A stretch of 64,000 bases of DNA from Agaribacillus aureus (GTDB lineage Bacteria; Bacteroidota; Bacteroidia; Cytophagales; Cyclobacteriaceae), in NCBI GenBank assembly GCA_030442055.1, contig JAUJEB010000007.1:124001-188000 (forward strand), written 5' to 3'. The position numbers were made by a program, and so were the translations under genes. The notes under the pieces are model-generated. The model was not told the origin of the DNA, did no database searches, and was given only the letters and a program-made list of their open reading frames with translations. Shown piece after piece: positions 9,267 through 20,200 of the stretch (positions are counted from its first letter, which is position 1; each line of letters starts with the position of its first letter).

Positions 9267-9761
9267 AAAATTTTGGAACGACACCGAACAGGAAGCTGAA
9301 AACCCGGTTTTGAGGTGTCAGACTTTCTTTAAGAAATTTCATAAACCAGTCCTGCAATAATTAAAACCAAGGTGGTATGCTTTGGTACGATGGGGTCACT
9401 CGCATTTATAGCCATCACAAGGATGATGTTTGGCTAGCAAGAAGATAACCCTACCTACAAACTACAATTCCAGGGGTTAACCAGCGATTCATAAACTCGG
9501 GCAAATTTAGTAAAGTCAACTCGATGATAGTAAACCAATGACCCAGCTGACAATCGGTTTACTATAGACCTGAAATAAATTTTTCAAAGTGACATTTCAT
9601 GTCACCGGGGAGCCTTAGTTTTATTACTGAAAGGACCGGATTATGCACCTTCACAATTTTTCGAAGGCATTCCGAAACCATGGGCCATATTATTTGTATG
9701 ATGATGGTCTCTGAAAGCATTCATACCCCGAAAAGCAATTTAAAACAATAAAATAAACGTA
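9267..9761. other. Intergenic region between pse operon and fibre-gene cluster
   Basis: No ORF is supportable. The first 70 bases after pseI contain GACACC and GGTGTC arms around an inner AAAACC/GGTTTT pair, a possible weak terminator. A perfect GTGACAT-TTC-ATGTCAC palindrome lies at 9589-9605, and a TATTATTTG box resembling the Bacteroidota -7 element (one extra base) at 9688-9696, 82 bases after the palindrome. The rest shows nothing recognisable. Confidence 0.5.
9589..9605. promoter_or_regulatory. Palindromic operator-like site, copy 1
   Basis: GTGACATTTCATGTCAC, a perfect 7-3-7 dyad, ends 156 bases before the ATG of the fibre gene at 9762. It is one of eight related sites in this window that precede paralogous genes. 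It is probably a binding site for a dimeric regulator. Confidence 0.7.
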
Positions 9762-10697
9762 ATGAAAAACACAGGTAGCCATTTAGTCTATGTTGCATTG
9801 ATTGTAACTATTTTAATGCCAACTTCAGGCTTTGCCCAATTCGAACCAGGCACAAACCTGGACCAAATTTATACCCTGAAAAAAGTAGGGATCAATACCG
9901 ATGCCCCAACCACACCACTGGAAATTCGTACTATAGGAAATTTTTCCGGTGATTTCTTAAAGTTAAGGCCTAAGTCTTCCAGTAGTTACGGACTGACCTT
10001 AAAAGCCGTAAGCGACGTCAATTTGGTAAAGTACATATTTGATCTTAAGAATTTGTCGATTGACTACCCTAATATTATGGTTTTTGACAGAGGTAAAGTG
10101 GGCATTGGTACTGCGCTTCCCGAATCCGATTTACATATATCCTCAGGAAATGATGGGGATGCCATATTGACCCTGTCCGCGGATGAAGATAACAACAACG
10201 AATCTGATAATCCTTTAATTCAATTACGGCAGGATGGAGGAGCTTTGGGTGTAAATATTGGTTACGATGAGACAAATTTTGGTGCAAATCTGTTTGGTAT
10301 TGGACGTAGACAAACCAGTGTAGACCATTGGGATACATTTATTATTAATACAACCAATGGCAATGTGGGAATAGGAACAAAGACTACCAGTTCTTACAAA
10401 TTATCAGTCAACGGCAACATCCGCGCCAAGGAAGTTAAAGTAGAAACGGGCTGGTCGGACTTTGTATTTGAGGATGACTATGAGCTCATAACCCTTGCTG
10501 AATTGGAAGCATTTATCAAAGCTAATAAACATTTACCTGAAATTCCTTCTGCTGAAGAAGTAGCAGAAAATGGTGTGAGCCTGGGAGAAATGGATTCTAA
10601 ACTTTTACAAAAGATTGAGGAATTGACATTATATATTATTGATCAGCAAAAGGAAATTGAAATCTTAAAGGAAAAGGCTGAGAATAAATTCCGATGA
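9762..10697 (+). CDS. Secreted fibre-like protein, paralog 1
   Basis: A 311-residue protein with a Sec signal peptide ending GFAQ at residue 26. The stalk carries VGINTDAP, VGIGTALP and VGIGTKTT motifs, the GIGTxxPxxKL units found in Bacteroidota tail-fibre-like surface proteins. The C-terminal roughly 90 residues (ETGWSDFVFEDDYEL through LPEIPSAEEV to KIEELTLYIIDQQKEIE) are nearly invariant among the eight paralogs and end in a coiled coil, which suggests trimerisation or anchoring. Residues 27-110 are almost identical at DNA level to paralog 2, while the middle matches paralog 3. Function is unknown; surface display is inferred. Confidence 0.8.
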   Translation: MKNTGSHLVYVALIVTILMPTSGFAQFEPGTNLDQIYTLKKVGINTDAPTTPLEIRTIGNFSGDFLKLRPKSSSSYGLTLKAVSDVNLVKYIFDLKNLSIDYPNIMVFDRGKVGIGTALPESDLHISSGNDGDAILTLSADEDNNNESDNPLIQLRQDGGALGVNIGYDETNFGANLFGIGRRQTSVDHWDTFIINTTNGNVGIGTKTTSSYKLSVNGNIRAKEVKVETGWSDFVFEDDYELITLAELEAFIKANKHLPEIPSAEEVAENGVSLGEMDSKLLQKIEELTLYIIDQQKEIEILKEKAENKFR

Positions 10698-10710
10698 ATT
10701 AAATTTTGCG

Positions 10711-10727
10711 GTGACATTTCATGTCAC
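10711..10727. promoter_or_regulatory. Palindromic operator-like site, copy 2
   Basis: GTGACATTTCATGTCAC, identical to copy 1, lies 14 bases after the stop of paralog 1 and ends 106 bases before the ATG of paralog 2. The 40 bases downstream (CCAAATTAC, TTTACTCCCAATTCATAG) recur downstream of copy 5, so promoter and site duplicated together. Confidence 0.7.
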
Positions 10728-10833
10728 TCTTCCAAATTACCTTTACTCCCAATTCATAGAAGTAGTATCTAATTTTTATCTAACAAACATCCTTTATTAA
10801 GAATTATCTAGGCAAACTAAACCAAATCGAACT

Positions 10834-11772
10834 ATGGAAAATATTCGAAACAGATTAATTGTAACCGTTGTAACTATTTTAATATCAACTTCAGGCTTTG
10901 CCCAATTCGAACCAGGCACAAACCCGGACCAAATTTATACCATGAAGAAAGTAGGGATCAATACGCAAGTCCCAGACACACCACTAGAAATTCATACTAT
11001 AGGAAATTTTTCCGGCGACTTCTTAAAGTTAAGGCCCAAGTCTTCCAGTAGTTACGGACTGACCTTAAAGGCCGTAAGCGACACTGATTTGGTAAAGTAC
11101 ATATTTGATCTTAAGAATTTATCGATTAACTACCCTAATATAATGGTCTTTGACAGAGGTAAAGTCGGTATTGGTACAAATAGCCCGGAGTATAAATTGC
11201 AAGTTCAAGGTATAACTGGCGAATCCCAAATACTGGCAGAATTTAATAAGATAGGAGCCGGTGCTCAAAATCCCTTAATTCAGCTGGCCTCCAACAATAC
11301 CACAGGATTAAAATTGGGTCATGAGAATTATTTTAAATCAGTGTATCTGGACAATGGTTATGCTAGTGCTGACAAGATCTCATTGAAGTTAAGAGGTAAC
11401 ACTAAGATGGTAATTCTTAATAATGGTAACGTGGGTATTGGCACCAGCAATCCGGGGGCCTTTAAATTGGCAGTCACCGGCGGCATCCGTGCTACGGAAG
11501 TCAAAGTGGAGACTGGCTGGTTTGACTTCGTATTTGAAGACGATTATGATTTACGTTCCCTCGAGGAAGTGGAGGAATTTATCAAAGCCAATAAACATCT
11601 TCCAGAAATCCCATCGGCCAAGGAAGTAGAAGAAAATGGAGTTAATCTCGGGGAAATGGAAGGGAGGTTATTGCAGAAAATTGAAGAGTTGACGCTGTAT
11701 ATAATTGATCAACAAAAGGAGATCAAAACACTTAAGGGTAAAGTGATCGCTTTGGAAAAAGCTGCGAATTGA
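10834..11772 (+). CDS. Secreted fibre-like protein, paralog 2
   Basis: 312 residues with a signal peptide ending GFAQ (residue 24) and VGINTQVP, VGIGTNSP and VGIGTSNP units. The first 110 residues are close to paralog 1 at base level; the centre (about 120-210) is unique, and the C-terminal domain (GWFDFVFEDDYDL, LPEIPSAKEV, LLQKIEELTLYIIDQQ) is shared. This mosaic pattern suggests recombination between paralogs that swaps the central stalk while keeping the ends. It has its own upstream palindrome. It is likely an extracellular trimeric fibre; no enzymatic motif is seen. Confidence 0.8.
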   Translation: MENIRNRLIVTVVTILISTSGFAQFEPGTNPDQIYTMKKVGINTQVPDTPLEIHTIGNFSGDFLKLRPKSSSSYGLTLKAVSDTDLVKYIFDLKNLSINYPNIMVFDRGKVGIGTNSPEYKLQVQGITGESQILAEFNKIGAGAQNPLIQLASNNTTGLKLGHENYFKSVYLDNGYASADKISLKLRGNTKMVILNNGNVGIGTSNPGAFKLAVTGGIRATEVKVETGWFDFVFEDDYDLRSLEEVEEFIKANKHLPEIPSAKEVEENGVNLGEMEGRLLQKIEELTLYIIDQQKEIKTLKGKVIALEKAAN

Positions 11773-11794
11773 TCCCAATGAAATAAATTTTGAG

Positions 11795-11811
11795 ATGATA
11801 CATTATGTCAC
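11795..11811. promoter_or_regulatory. Palindromic operator-like site, degenerate copy 3
   Basis: ATGATACATTATGTCAC keeps the right half ATGTCAC exactly, but the left half matches at only 4 of 7 positions. It ends 102 bases before the ATG of paralog 3, matching the spacing of copies 2 and 5, which argues that it is a decayed or weaker site rather than chance. Confidence 0.5.
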
Positions 11812-11913
11812 CAATCCAAGTTGTCTTATGACTGCTTATAAAGTCATCCTCTAATTTGTTGCCTAGTAAACATTCTTTGTTAAATACAACACTGAAACAA
11901 ACCAAGTCAAGCC

Positions 11914-12870
11914 ATGAAAAATATTCAAAACAGATTAATTGTATTACTTGTTGCGATTTTAATATCAACTCCAAATGCCTTTGCTCAATTCACCCAGGGT
12001 CTTAATACGGATCAACTCCACACTTATAAAAAAGTAGGTATCAACACCAATAATCCTACATCGCCACTGGAAATTCATAGTACGGGAACATTAGGGGGTA
12101 TTTTTAATCCTGCTACAGCTTATCTCAAAATTACCGATGGAACCACCACCATGCTGGTCGATGGAAACGAAATACATAGCAATCAATCGTTGGTTTTTGG
12201 GTCTTCTTACACCAGTGATTTTAAATTTAGAAATGTGGACGGGTCGGGTTTTGAGGATTTGTTGCTTATTAAATCAGACGGCAAGGTGGGTATCGGCACT
12301 GCGACCCCCCAATCCAATTTACATATTTCCTCAGGAACGGATGGCGATGCCATATTAACGTTGTCATCAGATGAAGATAATAATAATGAGTTTGATAATT
12401 CTTTAATTCAACTACGACAGGATGGGGGAAGACTGGGCGTGAATATTGGTTATGATGAAGCAAATTTTGGTTCTAACATATTTGGCATCGGACGCAGACT
12501 GACCAATGTAGATTATTGGGACACATTTATTATTAATACAACCAATGGCAATATAGGAATTGGAACAAACCAGACTACCTCTTATAAATTATCGGTCCAA
12601 GGAAAGGTCAGGGCAGAGGAAGTGAAGGTTTACACTGGTTGGGCTGATTTTGTTTTTGAAGATGATTATGATCTCCCCACGCTTCAGGAAGTCGAACAAT
12701 ATATTAAAATCAACAAACACCTGCCTGAAATTCCTTCTGCCGAGGAAGTAGCGGAAAATGGTGTGAGCCTGGGAGAAATGGATTCGAAACTTTTACAAAA
12801 GATTGAGGAATTGACACTTTATATTATTGAGCAGGAGAAGAGGATTAAGCAATTGGAGGCATTAAAGTAA
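11914..12870 (+). CDS. Secreted fibre-like protein, paralog 3
   Basis: 318 residues, signal peptide ending AFAQ (residue 25), with VGINTNNP, VGIGTATP and IGIGTNQT units. Residues about 125-220 (SNLHISSGTDGDAILTLS onward) are nearly the same as the middle of paralog 1, whereas residues 45-120 are unique. The shared C-terminal domain ends YIIEQEKRIKQLEALK, a coiled coil. It completes a run of three same-strand paralogs 140 bases or less apart. No function beyond likely surface exposure can be assigned. Confidence 0.8.
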   Translation: MKNIQNRLIVLLVAILISTPNAFAQFTQGLNTDQLHTYKKVGINTNNPTSPLEIHSTGTLGGIFNPATAYLKITDGTTTMLVDGNEIHSNQSLVFGSSYTSDFKFRNVDGSGFEDLLLIKSDGKVGIGTATPQSNLHISSGTDGDAILTLSSDEDNNNEFDNSLIQLRQDGGRLGVNIGYDEANFGSNIFGIGRRLTNVDYWDTFIINTTNGNIGIGTNQTTSYKLSVQGKVRAEEVKVYTGWADFVFEDDYDLPTLQEVEQYIKINKHLPEIPSAEEVAENGVSLGEMDSKLLQKIEELTLYIIEQEKRIKQLEALK

Positions 12871-13072
12871 ATGAGTATTGACAGAAAAGGCCAGAGATAA
12901 CCTAACATGATTAAGAAACGAGGGGTGACAGTTTGGCGACCACACGCCTCCTAGTGTCAAATAAATAATCTGAGGATAAAGGGTCTGAAGAGACGTTAAA
13001 CAACAAAGGAAAAGTTAAAGCCTAGTTAATATTCATTTTTTAAATGCAAACCGTTCTTAAACCTAACCTATC

Positions 13073-14068
13073 ATGAAAAATAAAATCATACTTTCCGTTT
13101 TTTTTGTGTTTACTACCATCCTAGTTGGAAGTCATGCTCAAAATAGCTATCCCACTACCGGAACAGTCAAGGTTACTGGATCTGGGAATTACAATACCAC
13201 AGGCGCATCTAGTGTAATACTGGAAAACAGCGTAGCCAGTAAAAGCTGGCAGTGGCATGCTTTGGATGACGGCGGCATGCAATTGGGGGATATGAACGTA
13301 CCTGCCACCAGATTTTTAATTGATGCTACTGGCAACATTGGTATTGGCACGATTACACCTTCTTATAAACTGACAATTTCCGGAAGTGGGGCCTACAATG
13401 CTACAGGAGCTTCCTCTATAGTTTTAGAAAACAGCGTGGCCAATAAAAGTTGGCAATGGCATGTTTTAGATGACGGCGGCATGCAATTGGGGGATATGAA
13501 CGTACCTGCCACCAGATTTTTAATTGATGCTACTGGCAACATTGGTATTGGCACGATTACACCTTCTCATAAACTGACAATTTCCGGAAGTGGGGCCTAC
13601 AATGCTACAGGGGCTTCCTCTATAGTTTTAGAAAACAGCGTGGCCAATAAAAGTTGGCAATGGCATGTTTTAGATGACGGTGCCATGCAATTTGGGGATT
13701 ACAACACATCAGCCACCAGGTTTTTGATTGATGCTAATGGTAATGTCGGCATTGGTTCTATTACGCCAGGGGCCTATAAATTAGCCGTCAACGGAAAAAT
13801 TCGCGCCAAGGAAGTTAAAATAGAAACCGGCTGGTCGGACTTTGTATTTGAGGATGATTATGAGCTCCCAACACTTGCTGAGGTAGAGTCATTTATCAAA
13901 GCCAATAAACATTTACCTGAAATTCCTTCTGCCAAAGAGGTAGCAGAAAATGGGGTAAACGTGGGGGAGATGGAATCGAAGCTTTTACAAAAAATTGAAG
14001 AATTGACGCTTTACATCATTGAGCAAGAGAAAAGGATTAAAAAACTTGAAGCTGGAATAGCCGATTAG
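13073..14068 (+). CDS. Secreted fibre-like protein with three 68-residue repeats, paralog 4
   Basis: 331 residues, signal peptide ending SHAQ (residue 23). The stalk is built of three tandem 68-residue units, each with ASSIVLENSVANKSWQWH, LDDGGMQLGD and RFLIDATGNIGIGTITP. The shared C-terminal domain follows (GWSDFVFEDDYEL, LPEIPSAKEV, coiled coil). This is the only fibre paralog without a convincing upstream palindrome: the 202-base gap before it holds only a GTGACA half near 12925. It ends about 100 bases before the first RHS gene, so the RHS genes may be read from its promoter. Confidence 0.8.
   Translation: MKNKIILSVFFVFTTILVGSHAQNSYPTTGTVKVTGSGNYNTTGASSVILENSVASKSWQWHALDDGGMQLGDMNVPATRFLIDATGNIGIGTITPSYKLTISGSGAYNATGASSIVLENSVANKSWQWHVLDDGGMQLGDMNVPATRFLIDATGNIGIGTITPSHKLTISGSGAYNATGASSIVLENSVANKSWQWHVLDDGAMQFGDYNTSATRFLIDANGNVGIGSITPGAYKLAVNGKIRAKEVKIETGWSDFVFEDDYELPTLAEVESFIKANKHLPEIPSAKEVAENGVNVGEMESKLLQKIEELTLYIIEQEKRIKKLEAGIAD
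13178..13789 (+). repeat. Three tandem 204-bp in-frame repeats within fibre paralog 4
   Basis: Units start at 13178, 13382 and 13586, with a period of exactly 204 bases (68 codons). Units 1 and 2 share long identical stretches around the GACGGCGGCATGCAATTGGG segment, and units 2 and 3 share their 5' halves. High base identity points to recent duplication and possible copy-number variation that would change fibre length. Confidence 0.85.
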
Positions 14069-14168
14069 CGGAGAAGCTGAATAACATCAAATTGGGATCA
14101 AGAAAAGAATTTTAATCATTAATACACAAATGACCTTGTCAATTTTAGTTATGGAAAATAAGGAAGTT

Positions 14169-17100
14169 ATGAGATTTAAATTTAAGCCCATGGTTCTCGG
14201 CTTAATTTTTACACTTTTTTCACCTATTGCCTTATTGGCCCAGCTAGACCCTGCTGTGCCATTTAAGGCCGACGCTTTACCACCGGTAGGGACAGCAGGA
14301 GAATTAAGCAAATATGGTGATATCCCGGTAAATCTGAGTTCAGGCATGGTAAACGTTGGGATACCGCTAGGCACTGCCACCGGACGGCAATTGAATGTTC
14401 CTATTACATTGAGCTATCATGGTAGTGGCATTAAAGTGGATCAGGTTGCCTCCTGGGTGGGGACGGGTTGGTCGCTCCAGGCCGGTGGCGTCATCACCAG
14501 ATCAGTGAAAGGCATTCCCGATGAAACTACTACCAACGGTCTTTATCGAAAGCTAACCGCTAATCCGCCTGTTCCGGTTCCAAGTTCTTTATCGCCCGGT
14601 ACCAATACCAATGATTATAACCTTCTGAATGGCGCTTATTATTGCGATGATGTGGACTTTCAGTCTGATCTATACTATTTCAACTTTTTGGGGTATTCCG
14701 GCCAGTTAGGTTTTGATGATAACGGAGATTTTTTCACTTACCCTGATTACAATTTTAAGTTTGTCAGCAATCCGCTGGATGCCACCTCAGGTCAATGGGA
14801 AATAATTGATGCCCAGGGGGTAAAATACGTTTTTGGCAGTGCCACCACTGATGATGGTATCGAAAAAGTAGACTATCACCTGGAATTAGGTTGGAATCCG
14901 GTTTTTGAGGAAGTCTATGTGCCTACGTCCTGGTATCTTACTAAAATAACGTCAGCAGATGATACGGAAGAAATAGTGTTAGAATACACGACCAGCACAC
15001 AAGAGTATACGAGAAGCTTTGGGTACCTCAATGAAACTGAGCTATCGGATGATTGTTATAACCCGGATCCACCAGCTTTACCATCGGATCCGCCGAATCT
15101 GATTGTTGATACCGAGGTTACTAATACCGTCAAGACCCAGGGAAAAGGTGTGCTATCTAAAATTATTACAAGTACAGGAAGTGTTGAGTTCTTAACGACC
15201 TCGAATAGGACTGATGTTCAATTTGGTCAGGAACTAAATAAAATAGTTTTTAAAAACAATGATGCCTTGGTTCTTGGCAGCTTTGAATTCACCTATGATT
15301 TTCAAATGAGCAGAAACCGGCTTTTTCTTACCTCCCTGGTCGAAAAGGATGGAAGTAATGTGGCTCTTCCTTCCTATGATTTTACTTATTACCTCCCGAA
15401 TGCAACCGACGACAGCAACCCACTAAAAAAATACAGCAGGGACTATTGGGGATTTTTCAATGGATTTGTTGGCCCATCCGAAGACCGGGATCCCAATGAT
15501 AAGTCAGAGGCCTGGTCTCTTAAAAGCATAAAATATCCTAAAGGAGCCAAAACAGAATTTGTTTACGAATCGCACGAGTATCGTTTTGTTGAGGGGAACT
15601 CGAATGAAACCGCTGGGGGCATCCGGATAAAGCAGGTTAAAACTTATGAAACTGCATCTGCAGCCACACCAACAACCGATCAGTTTTACCAATACAAAAA
15701 CTATGAGGTAGGGCTTGGATCCAACTCAAGTGGTGTACTCAGTTATCATCCCAAGGATAGTGAGAAAACCACTTATAAACACTTTAATCATCATCCCAGC
15801 GATACAAACTTTTGCTGGATCGAAGTTGAGATCCGGCAAAACAGAGGATTTTTTGGACAAAATGTTGGAAGCGACGTGACTTACTCCCATGTCACAGTAT
15901 ACAATCAGAGCAAGGATCTTAATCTGAATGGTAATGCATATGAAGGTAATGAGATTGGTCAATTAGGCAAAATTGAATACGCCTTTCACATTACCAATAG
16001 CCCGCATTCTATTGAGAATGCCTCTTTAAAGCATCAAACGGAATACAACCGCTTTGGCGCAGGTCAGGATGATTACAGGAAAATAAGGAAAACAAGCTAT
16101 AGTTACGTATTAAAGCCGGGTACCTATAAGACTACTAAAAGTCTGGAAGTTTTAAGAGAGGAGTATGACAAGTTTGTCAGCTCTCCGGGAACAGAGTTTT
16201 CATATGATGATGTTCACAGGTTCTTAACAAAGTTTCAATATATATCATCAATGACCAATACATTTTACGATGGTAACGATGATGCCAAATACGTTGAAAC
16301 GACCTCCAGCTACCACTATGATGGCACTAACCATAATTTATTGACCAAAGAAACGTACGTTGATGAAAATAGCGATCTATTTGAGAGCCGATACAAATAT
16401 CCTCTGGATATTCCGGGAGCAACGGGAGCAACGCTTGCTTTGCAGCAGAAAAATATGCTTCAAGTACCTCTTGAAACTATAAGATTAAAGAATGGTGAGG
16501 TCATAGCAGCATCAAAAACCGATTTTAGTATTGTAAATCCGGCAGAAACAGATATAAACAAAAAAAGAGTTTATCCTAATGTGATGTATGCTGCTGAATT
16601 GGCGAGTCCGGTTTTGCTTGCCACATTTGAGGCAGGTAGCTATTATAATACCACCGCAACATTTAATCAATATACCGACTATGGACAGGTAAAAGAGTTA
16701 ACAGGTTCCGATGGCATAGTTACCAGCAGCTTATTTAACACTGATCATACTTTACTGGTAGCTCGGGCGACCAATACAGCCGCCGACAAGGTATTCTATG
16801 AAAGCTTTGAAGAGGGGACAACTTCCGGGGTTACTGCGAAGACAGGTACGAAGTACCGCTCAACATCATATACAAAATCAGGGCTTCCTTCGGGAGACTA
16901 TAAAGTTTCTTTCTGGGCCAGAAAAAGCGGCGGCGGTAATGGTACGATTTCAGGTTCAGGGGCCACAAAAACAATCTCCAGCTCGGATTGGCAATATTAT
17001 GAATGGGACCTCACCAATGTCACTTCGGTAACCCTCAATCCCAGTGGGGCCTACCTGGACGAGTTAAGAATACACCCGCCAACTGCCTTAATGACTACTT

Positions 17101-17252
17101 TCAACTATGATAGTCAATACCGGAAGATCGATGAAACCGGCGCTAACAATATAACGGTCTACTTCACCTATGACGGGTTTGGAAGGCTTATCCAACAAAA
17201 AGATCATAATCGAAACCTTCTTACCGAACATGAATATCAGCTAGGCTATTAG
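14169..17252 (+). CDS. RHS/SpvB-like secreted protein, first gene of RHS pair
   Basis: About 1027 residues from MRFKFKPMVLGLIF, a good signal peptide ending LLAQ; in-frame ATGs at 14151 and 14130 add a less typical charged leader. The N-terminal region has the Bacteroidota RHS start (DIPVNLSSGMVNVGIP, LNVPITLSYHGSGIKV, GTGWSLQAGGVITR). YD-type repeats appear only at the end (FNYDSQYRKIDETGAN, YFTYDGFGRLIQQKDH), and no RHS core or toxin tip is present. It probably forms the first part of the beta-cocoon shell completed by the next gene, 23 bases downstream. Surface or secreted location is inferred from the signal peptide. Confidence 0.8.
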   Translation: MRFKFKPMVLGLIFTLFSPIALLAQLDPAVPFKADALPPVGTAGELSKYGDIPVNLSSGMVNVGIPLGTATGRQLNVPITLSYHGSGIKVDQVASWVGTGWSLQAGGVITRSVKGIPDETTTNGLYRKLTANPPVPVPSSLSPGTNTNDYNLLNGAYYCDDVDFQSDLYYFNFLGYSGQLGFDDNGDFFTYPDYNFKFVSNPLDATSGQWEIIDAQGVKYVFGSATTDDGIEKVDYHLELGWNPVFEEVYVPTSWYLTKITSADDTEEIVLEYTTSTQEYTRSFGYLNETELSDDCYNPDPPALPSDPPNLIVDTEVTNTVKTQGKGVLSKIITSTGSVEFLTTSNRTDVQFGQELNKIVFKNNDALVLGSFEFTYDFQMSRNRLFLTSLVEKDGSNVALPSYDFTYYLPNATDDSNPLKKYSRDYWGFFNGFVGPSEDRDPNDKSEAWSLKSIKYPKGAKTEFVYESHEYRFVEGNSNETAGGIRIKQVKTYETASAATPTTDQFYQYKNYEVGLGSNSSGVLSYHPKDSEKTTYKHFNHHPSDTNFCWIEVEIRQNRGFFGQNVGSDVTYSHVTVYNQSKDLNLNGNAYEGNEIGQLGKIEYAFHITNSPHSIENASLKHQTEYNRFGAGQDDYRKIRKTSYSYVLKPGTYKTTKSLEVLREEYDKFVSSPGTEFSYDDVHRFLTKFQYISSMTNTFYDGNDDAKYVETTSSYHYDGTNHNLLTKETYVDENSDLFESRYKYPLDIPGATGATLALQQKNMLQVPLETIRLKNGEVIAASKTDFSIVNPAETDINKKRVYPNVMYAAELASPVLLATFEAGSYYNTTATFNQYTDYGQVKELTGSDGIVTSSLFNTDHTLLVARATNTAADKVFYESFEEGTTSGVTAKTGTKYRSTSYTKSGLPSGDYKVSFWARKSGGGNGTISGSGATKTISSSDWQYYEWDLTNVTSVTLNPSGAYLDELRIHPPTALMTTFNYDSQYRKIDETGANNITVYFTYDGFGRLIQQKDHNRNLLTEHEYQLGY

Positions 17253-17275
17253 GAAATTAAAGAGAACCCACCACA

Positions 17276-20200
17276 ATGAAATCTATATTTTTTAAAATTT
17301 TTGTCACCGCCATTATTTTTTGCAGTGTCCAGGTAACCCTTACCGCCCAAAGTAATTATACACGCAACTATGTTGCCAGGCAGGCGGAACAAACGAGCCT
17401 GAAAAACAAGCCCGTGAGTCAGGTAAACGTTAGTACGGTTTATGCTGATGGTCTTTCGCGACCAGTACAATCTGTTGTAAAGCAGGGTTCTGGTAATCAA
17501 AAAGATATCATTCTTCATTATGAATATGATGATCTTGGCAGGCAGATCAAGGATTATTTGCCTTTTGCACATACTAGCGCAACTACCGGCAGCTACATTG
17601 CTAATGCGTTAAGCTTGCAGCAAAATGAATATGGCATTTATGGATACTCTGAAACCAGATTCGACAATTCTCCGGCGAGGCGTGTCCTGAAACAAGGTGC
17701 GCCCGGACAGGATTGGCAGGTTTCAGGTAGTCATGCCGTTGAGTTTCAATATCTCATCAATGATGATGCCATCGATACCATACATAAGTGGTTTGTCTCG
17801 AAATCAGGAACACTTCATATAGACGGTGATTATGTTAGTGGAGATTTGTCTATGCAGGTTACGATTGATGAGGAAGGTAGGCAAGTTAAGGTCTTTACGG
17901 ATGAAAAAGGCCGTCAGGTCTTAAAAAAAGTGCAGGGACCGGGGGGCCAATGGCTGGAAACTTACTATGTCTATGATGATTTTAATAACCTTCGTTTTAT
18001 ATTACCTCCTACATTTGTCAAGGAGATCAATGATAACTATAGCGGCAGCGTAGATAATTCATACGACCACAACCTGGTCTTAAATCAAACAATAACACAA
18101 AGTGAAACCTATGCGGTATCACCTGACTATTCAATTACTTTGGCACCGGGATTTTTATTTACTGCCGCGGTTGATAAAACCTTTGTAGCTAAAATTTTGG
18201 GAGGTGAAGTGCTGGCACCTGTCCTTGCTAAATATACCTATCAATACAATTACGATGAACGGCAAAGGCTAATAGAAAAGAAGCTGCCCGGCGCGGCACC
18301 TATTTTTTATGTATATGATGAATGGAACAGGTTGGTGTTAACACAGAATGGAGAACAAAGAGCCTCCGATCAATGGACCTATATGAAATACGATGCGCTT
18401 AACAGGCCGGCCGTAACCGGAACCTACACCGACAACAGATCGCTGAGTGCTATAAAAACTGATCTTGCCAGTTATGCCAGATATGAGAACAGGACCAGTA
18501 GTGGGCATGGCTACTCTCTTAATCTTACCTTTCCTGCCAACCCTCCGGATGCTGAAATTCTCACGGTAAGCTACTATGATAATTACGATTTTGTAGGTGC
18601 TGCGTACTTTGCTTCGGGTAGTGCTTTTGATTTTGTAAGCAATGATATTTCCGGGCAAACACTTGAAAAATTTGCAGGTGTCAACGGACTGCCGACAGGT
18701 GGTAAGATCAGGGTGGTAGGACAAACCGATTGGCTAAGATCGGTATCCTATTATGATGGCTATCTGAGACCTGGCCAGGTAGTTGCTGAGAACCACCTCG
18801 GCGGTATGGATCGTATGAGTGTGCTATATACTTTTTCAGGGGAACCGGCTGACAGCAAACACACACACTATATTGATGACAATGGCAGTCCTGGGACCTC
18901 GATCTATACTTTCAAGGAATATGAATATGATCATGTAGGTCGTCCCCAAAAAGTATATCAGCAACTACAGGAAGGGAGCAATCCGGCGGGCCCTAAAATT
19001 TTGCTGTTATCATTTAACTATGATGAGCGAGGTCAATTAACAGAGCAAAACCTTCATGCCAAGAACCCTGGAGAGACGGAATTTCTGCAATCACTGGATT
19101 TTCAATATAATATCAGGGGTTGGTTGACGAAGATCAACAATGGGGGATTGGACCAGGGTGAGAGTGGCGCTGATGCTGATTTATTTGGATTGGAATTGCT
19201 TTACAACAACACGCTGTCGGGGGTGACGACGACCCAAAAATACAATGGTAACATTTCGGCCCAGCGTTGGACGGTTGCCCATCAACCGGATGATGAGAAG
19301 GAGAAACTTTATGCATATACCTATGATGCATTGGATAGGTTGACCGGAGCTGATTATAAGGTTAAAAATCTTAGTACCTGGAGTTCAGGGGCAGGTGCGT
19401 TTGATGTGGCTAACATCACCTATGACCTGAATAGCAATATTACTGGTATGGACCGTTGGGCAAAAGGAGCCAACGGCACCAGGGCCCAAATTGATGATTT
19501 AAGCTATACTTATTCGGGTAATCAATTAGCTGCTGTAAATGATATGATCACCGCAAACAATGAAGGCTTTATAGACCTTGCAGAGACAAGTGCTGAGTAT
19601 GGCTATGATCAGAACGGGCGTCTCATCCGGGATGATAACAAAGGGATTACCTCCATTACTTACAATGTGTTGGAACAACCGGAAGAAGTGGTGTTTAGTG
19701 ACGGGAGAAAAACGACCTACACTTATTCGGCAGGAGGGGCAAAGATCACAGAAAAAGCCTTTGAGAATGATGTGCTTCAAAAAACGGTTGATTACATCGG
19801 TGGTATGATCTACACAGACGGCCAACTGGATATCATGCAACACGACGCAGGCAGGGTTGTGGTGAATCGTGATGGCAGTGGTAATGTGACAGGTTATGAA
19901 TATCAGTATTTCCTGGCCGACCATCAGGGTAATGTAAGGGCTACGGTCAGCTCGGAGACGACCCAAACGGAATATGTGGCTACGATGGAAACAGAGAATG
20001 CCAGTGTGGAGGATCAGCACTTTGGGAATATTAATAGCGTGGTTTCAGTGGCCGCCAATCACACACCAGGCGGCAATGAGGCCATCAGGTTGAACAATAC
20101 CTCATCGACCGGTCCTTCCTTCGTGCTGGATGTGAAGCCTGGAGATAAAGTAGACATGGAGATCTGGGGTCATTACATGGGTGGTAATGGCTACAATAAT

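Noticed and set aside
12925-12941. GTGACAG half-site before fibre paralog 4
   Set aside because: Only the left arm matches; the right arm matches at one of seven positions, so it is not counted as a site.
13178-13789. Regular repeats as a CRISPR array
   Set aside because: The period is 204 bases, in frame within a secreted protein gene, with no short repeat/unique spacer pattern and no cas gene nearby.
15874-15897. GTGAC ... ATGTCAC resembling the palindrome
   Set aside because: It falls inside the first RHS gene, has the wrong spacing between arms and is explained by the coding sequence.
19526-20020. 164-codon minus-strand frame inside the RHS gene
   Set aside because: It lies fully within a well-supported RHS coding region on the opposite strand and has cysteine/histidine-rich low-complexity translation typical of a shadow frame.
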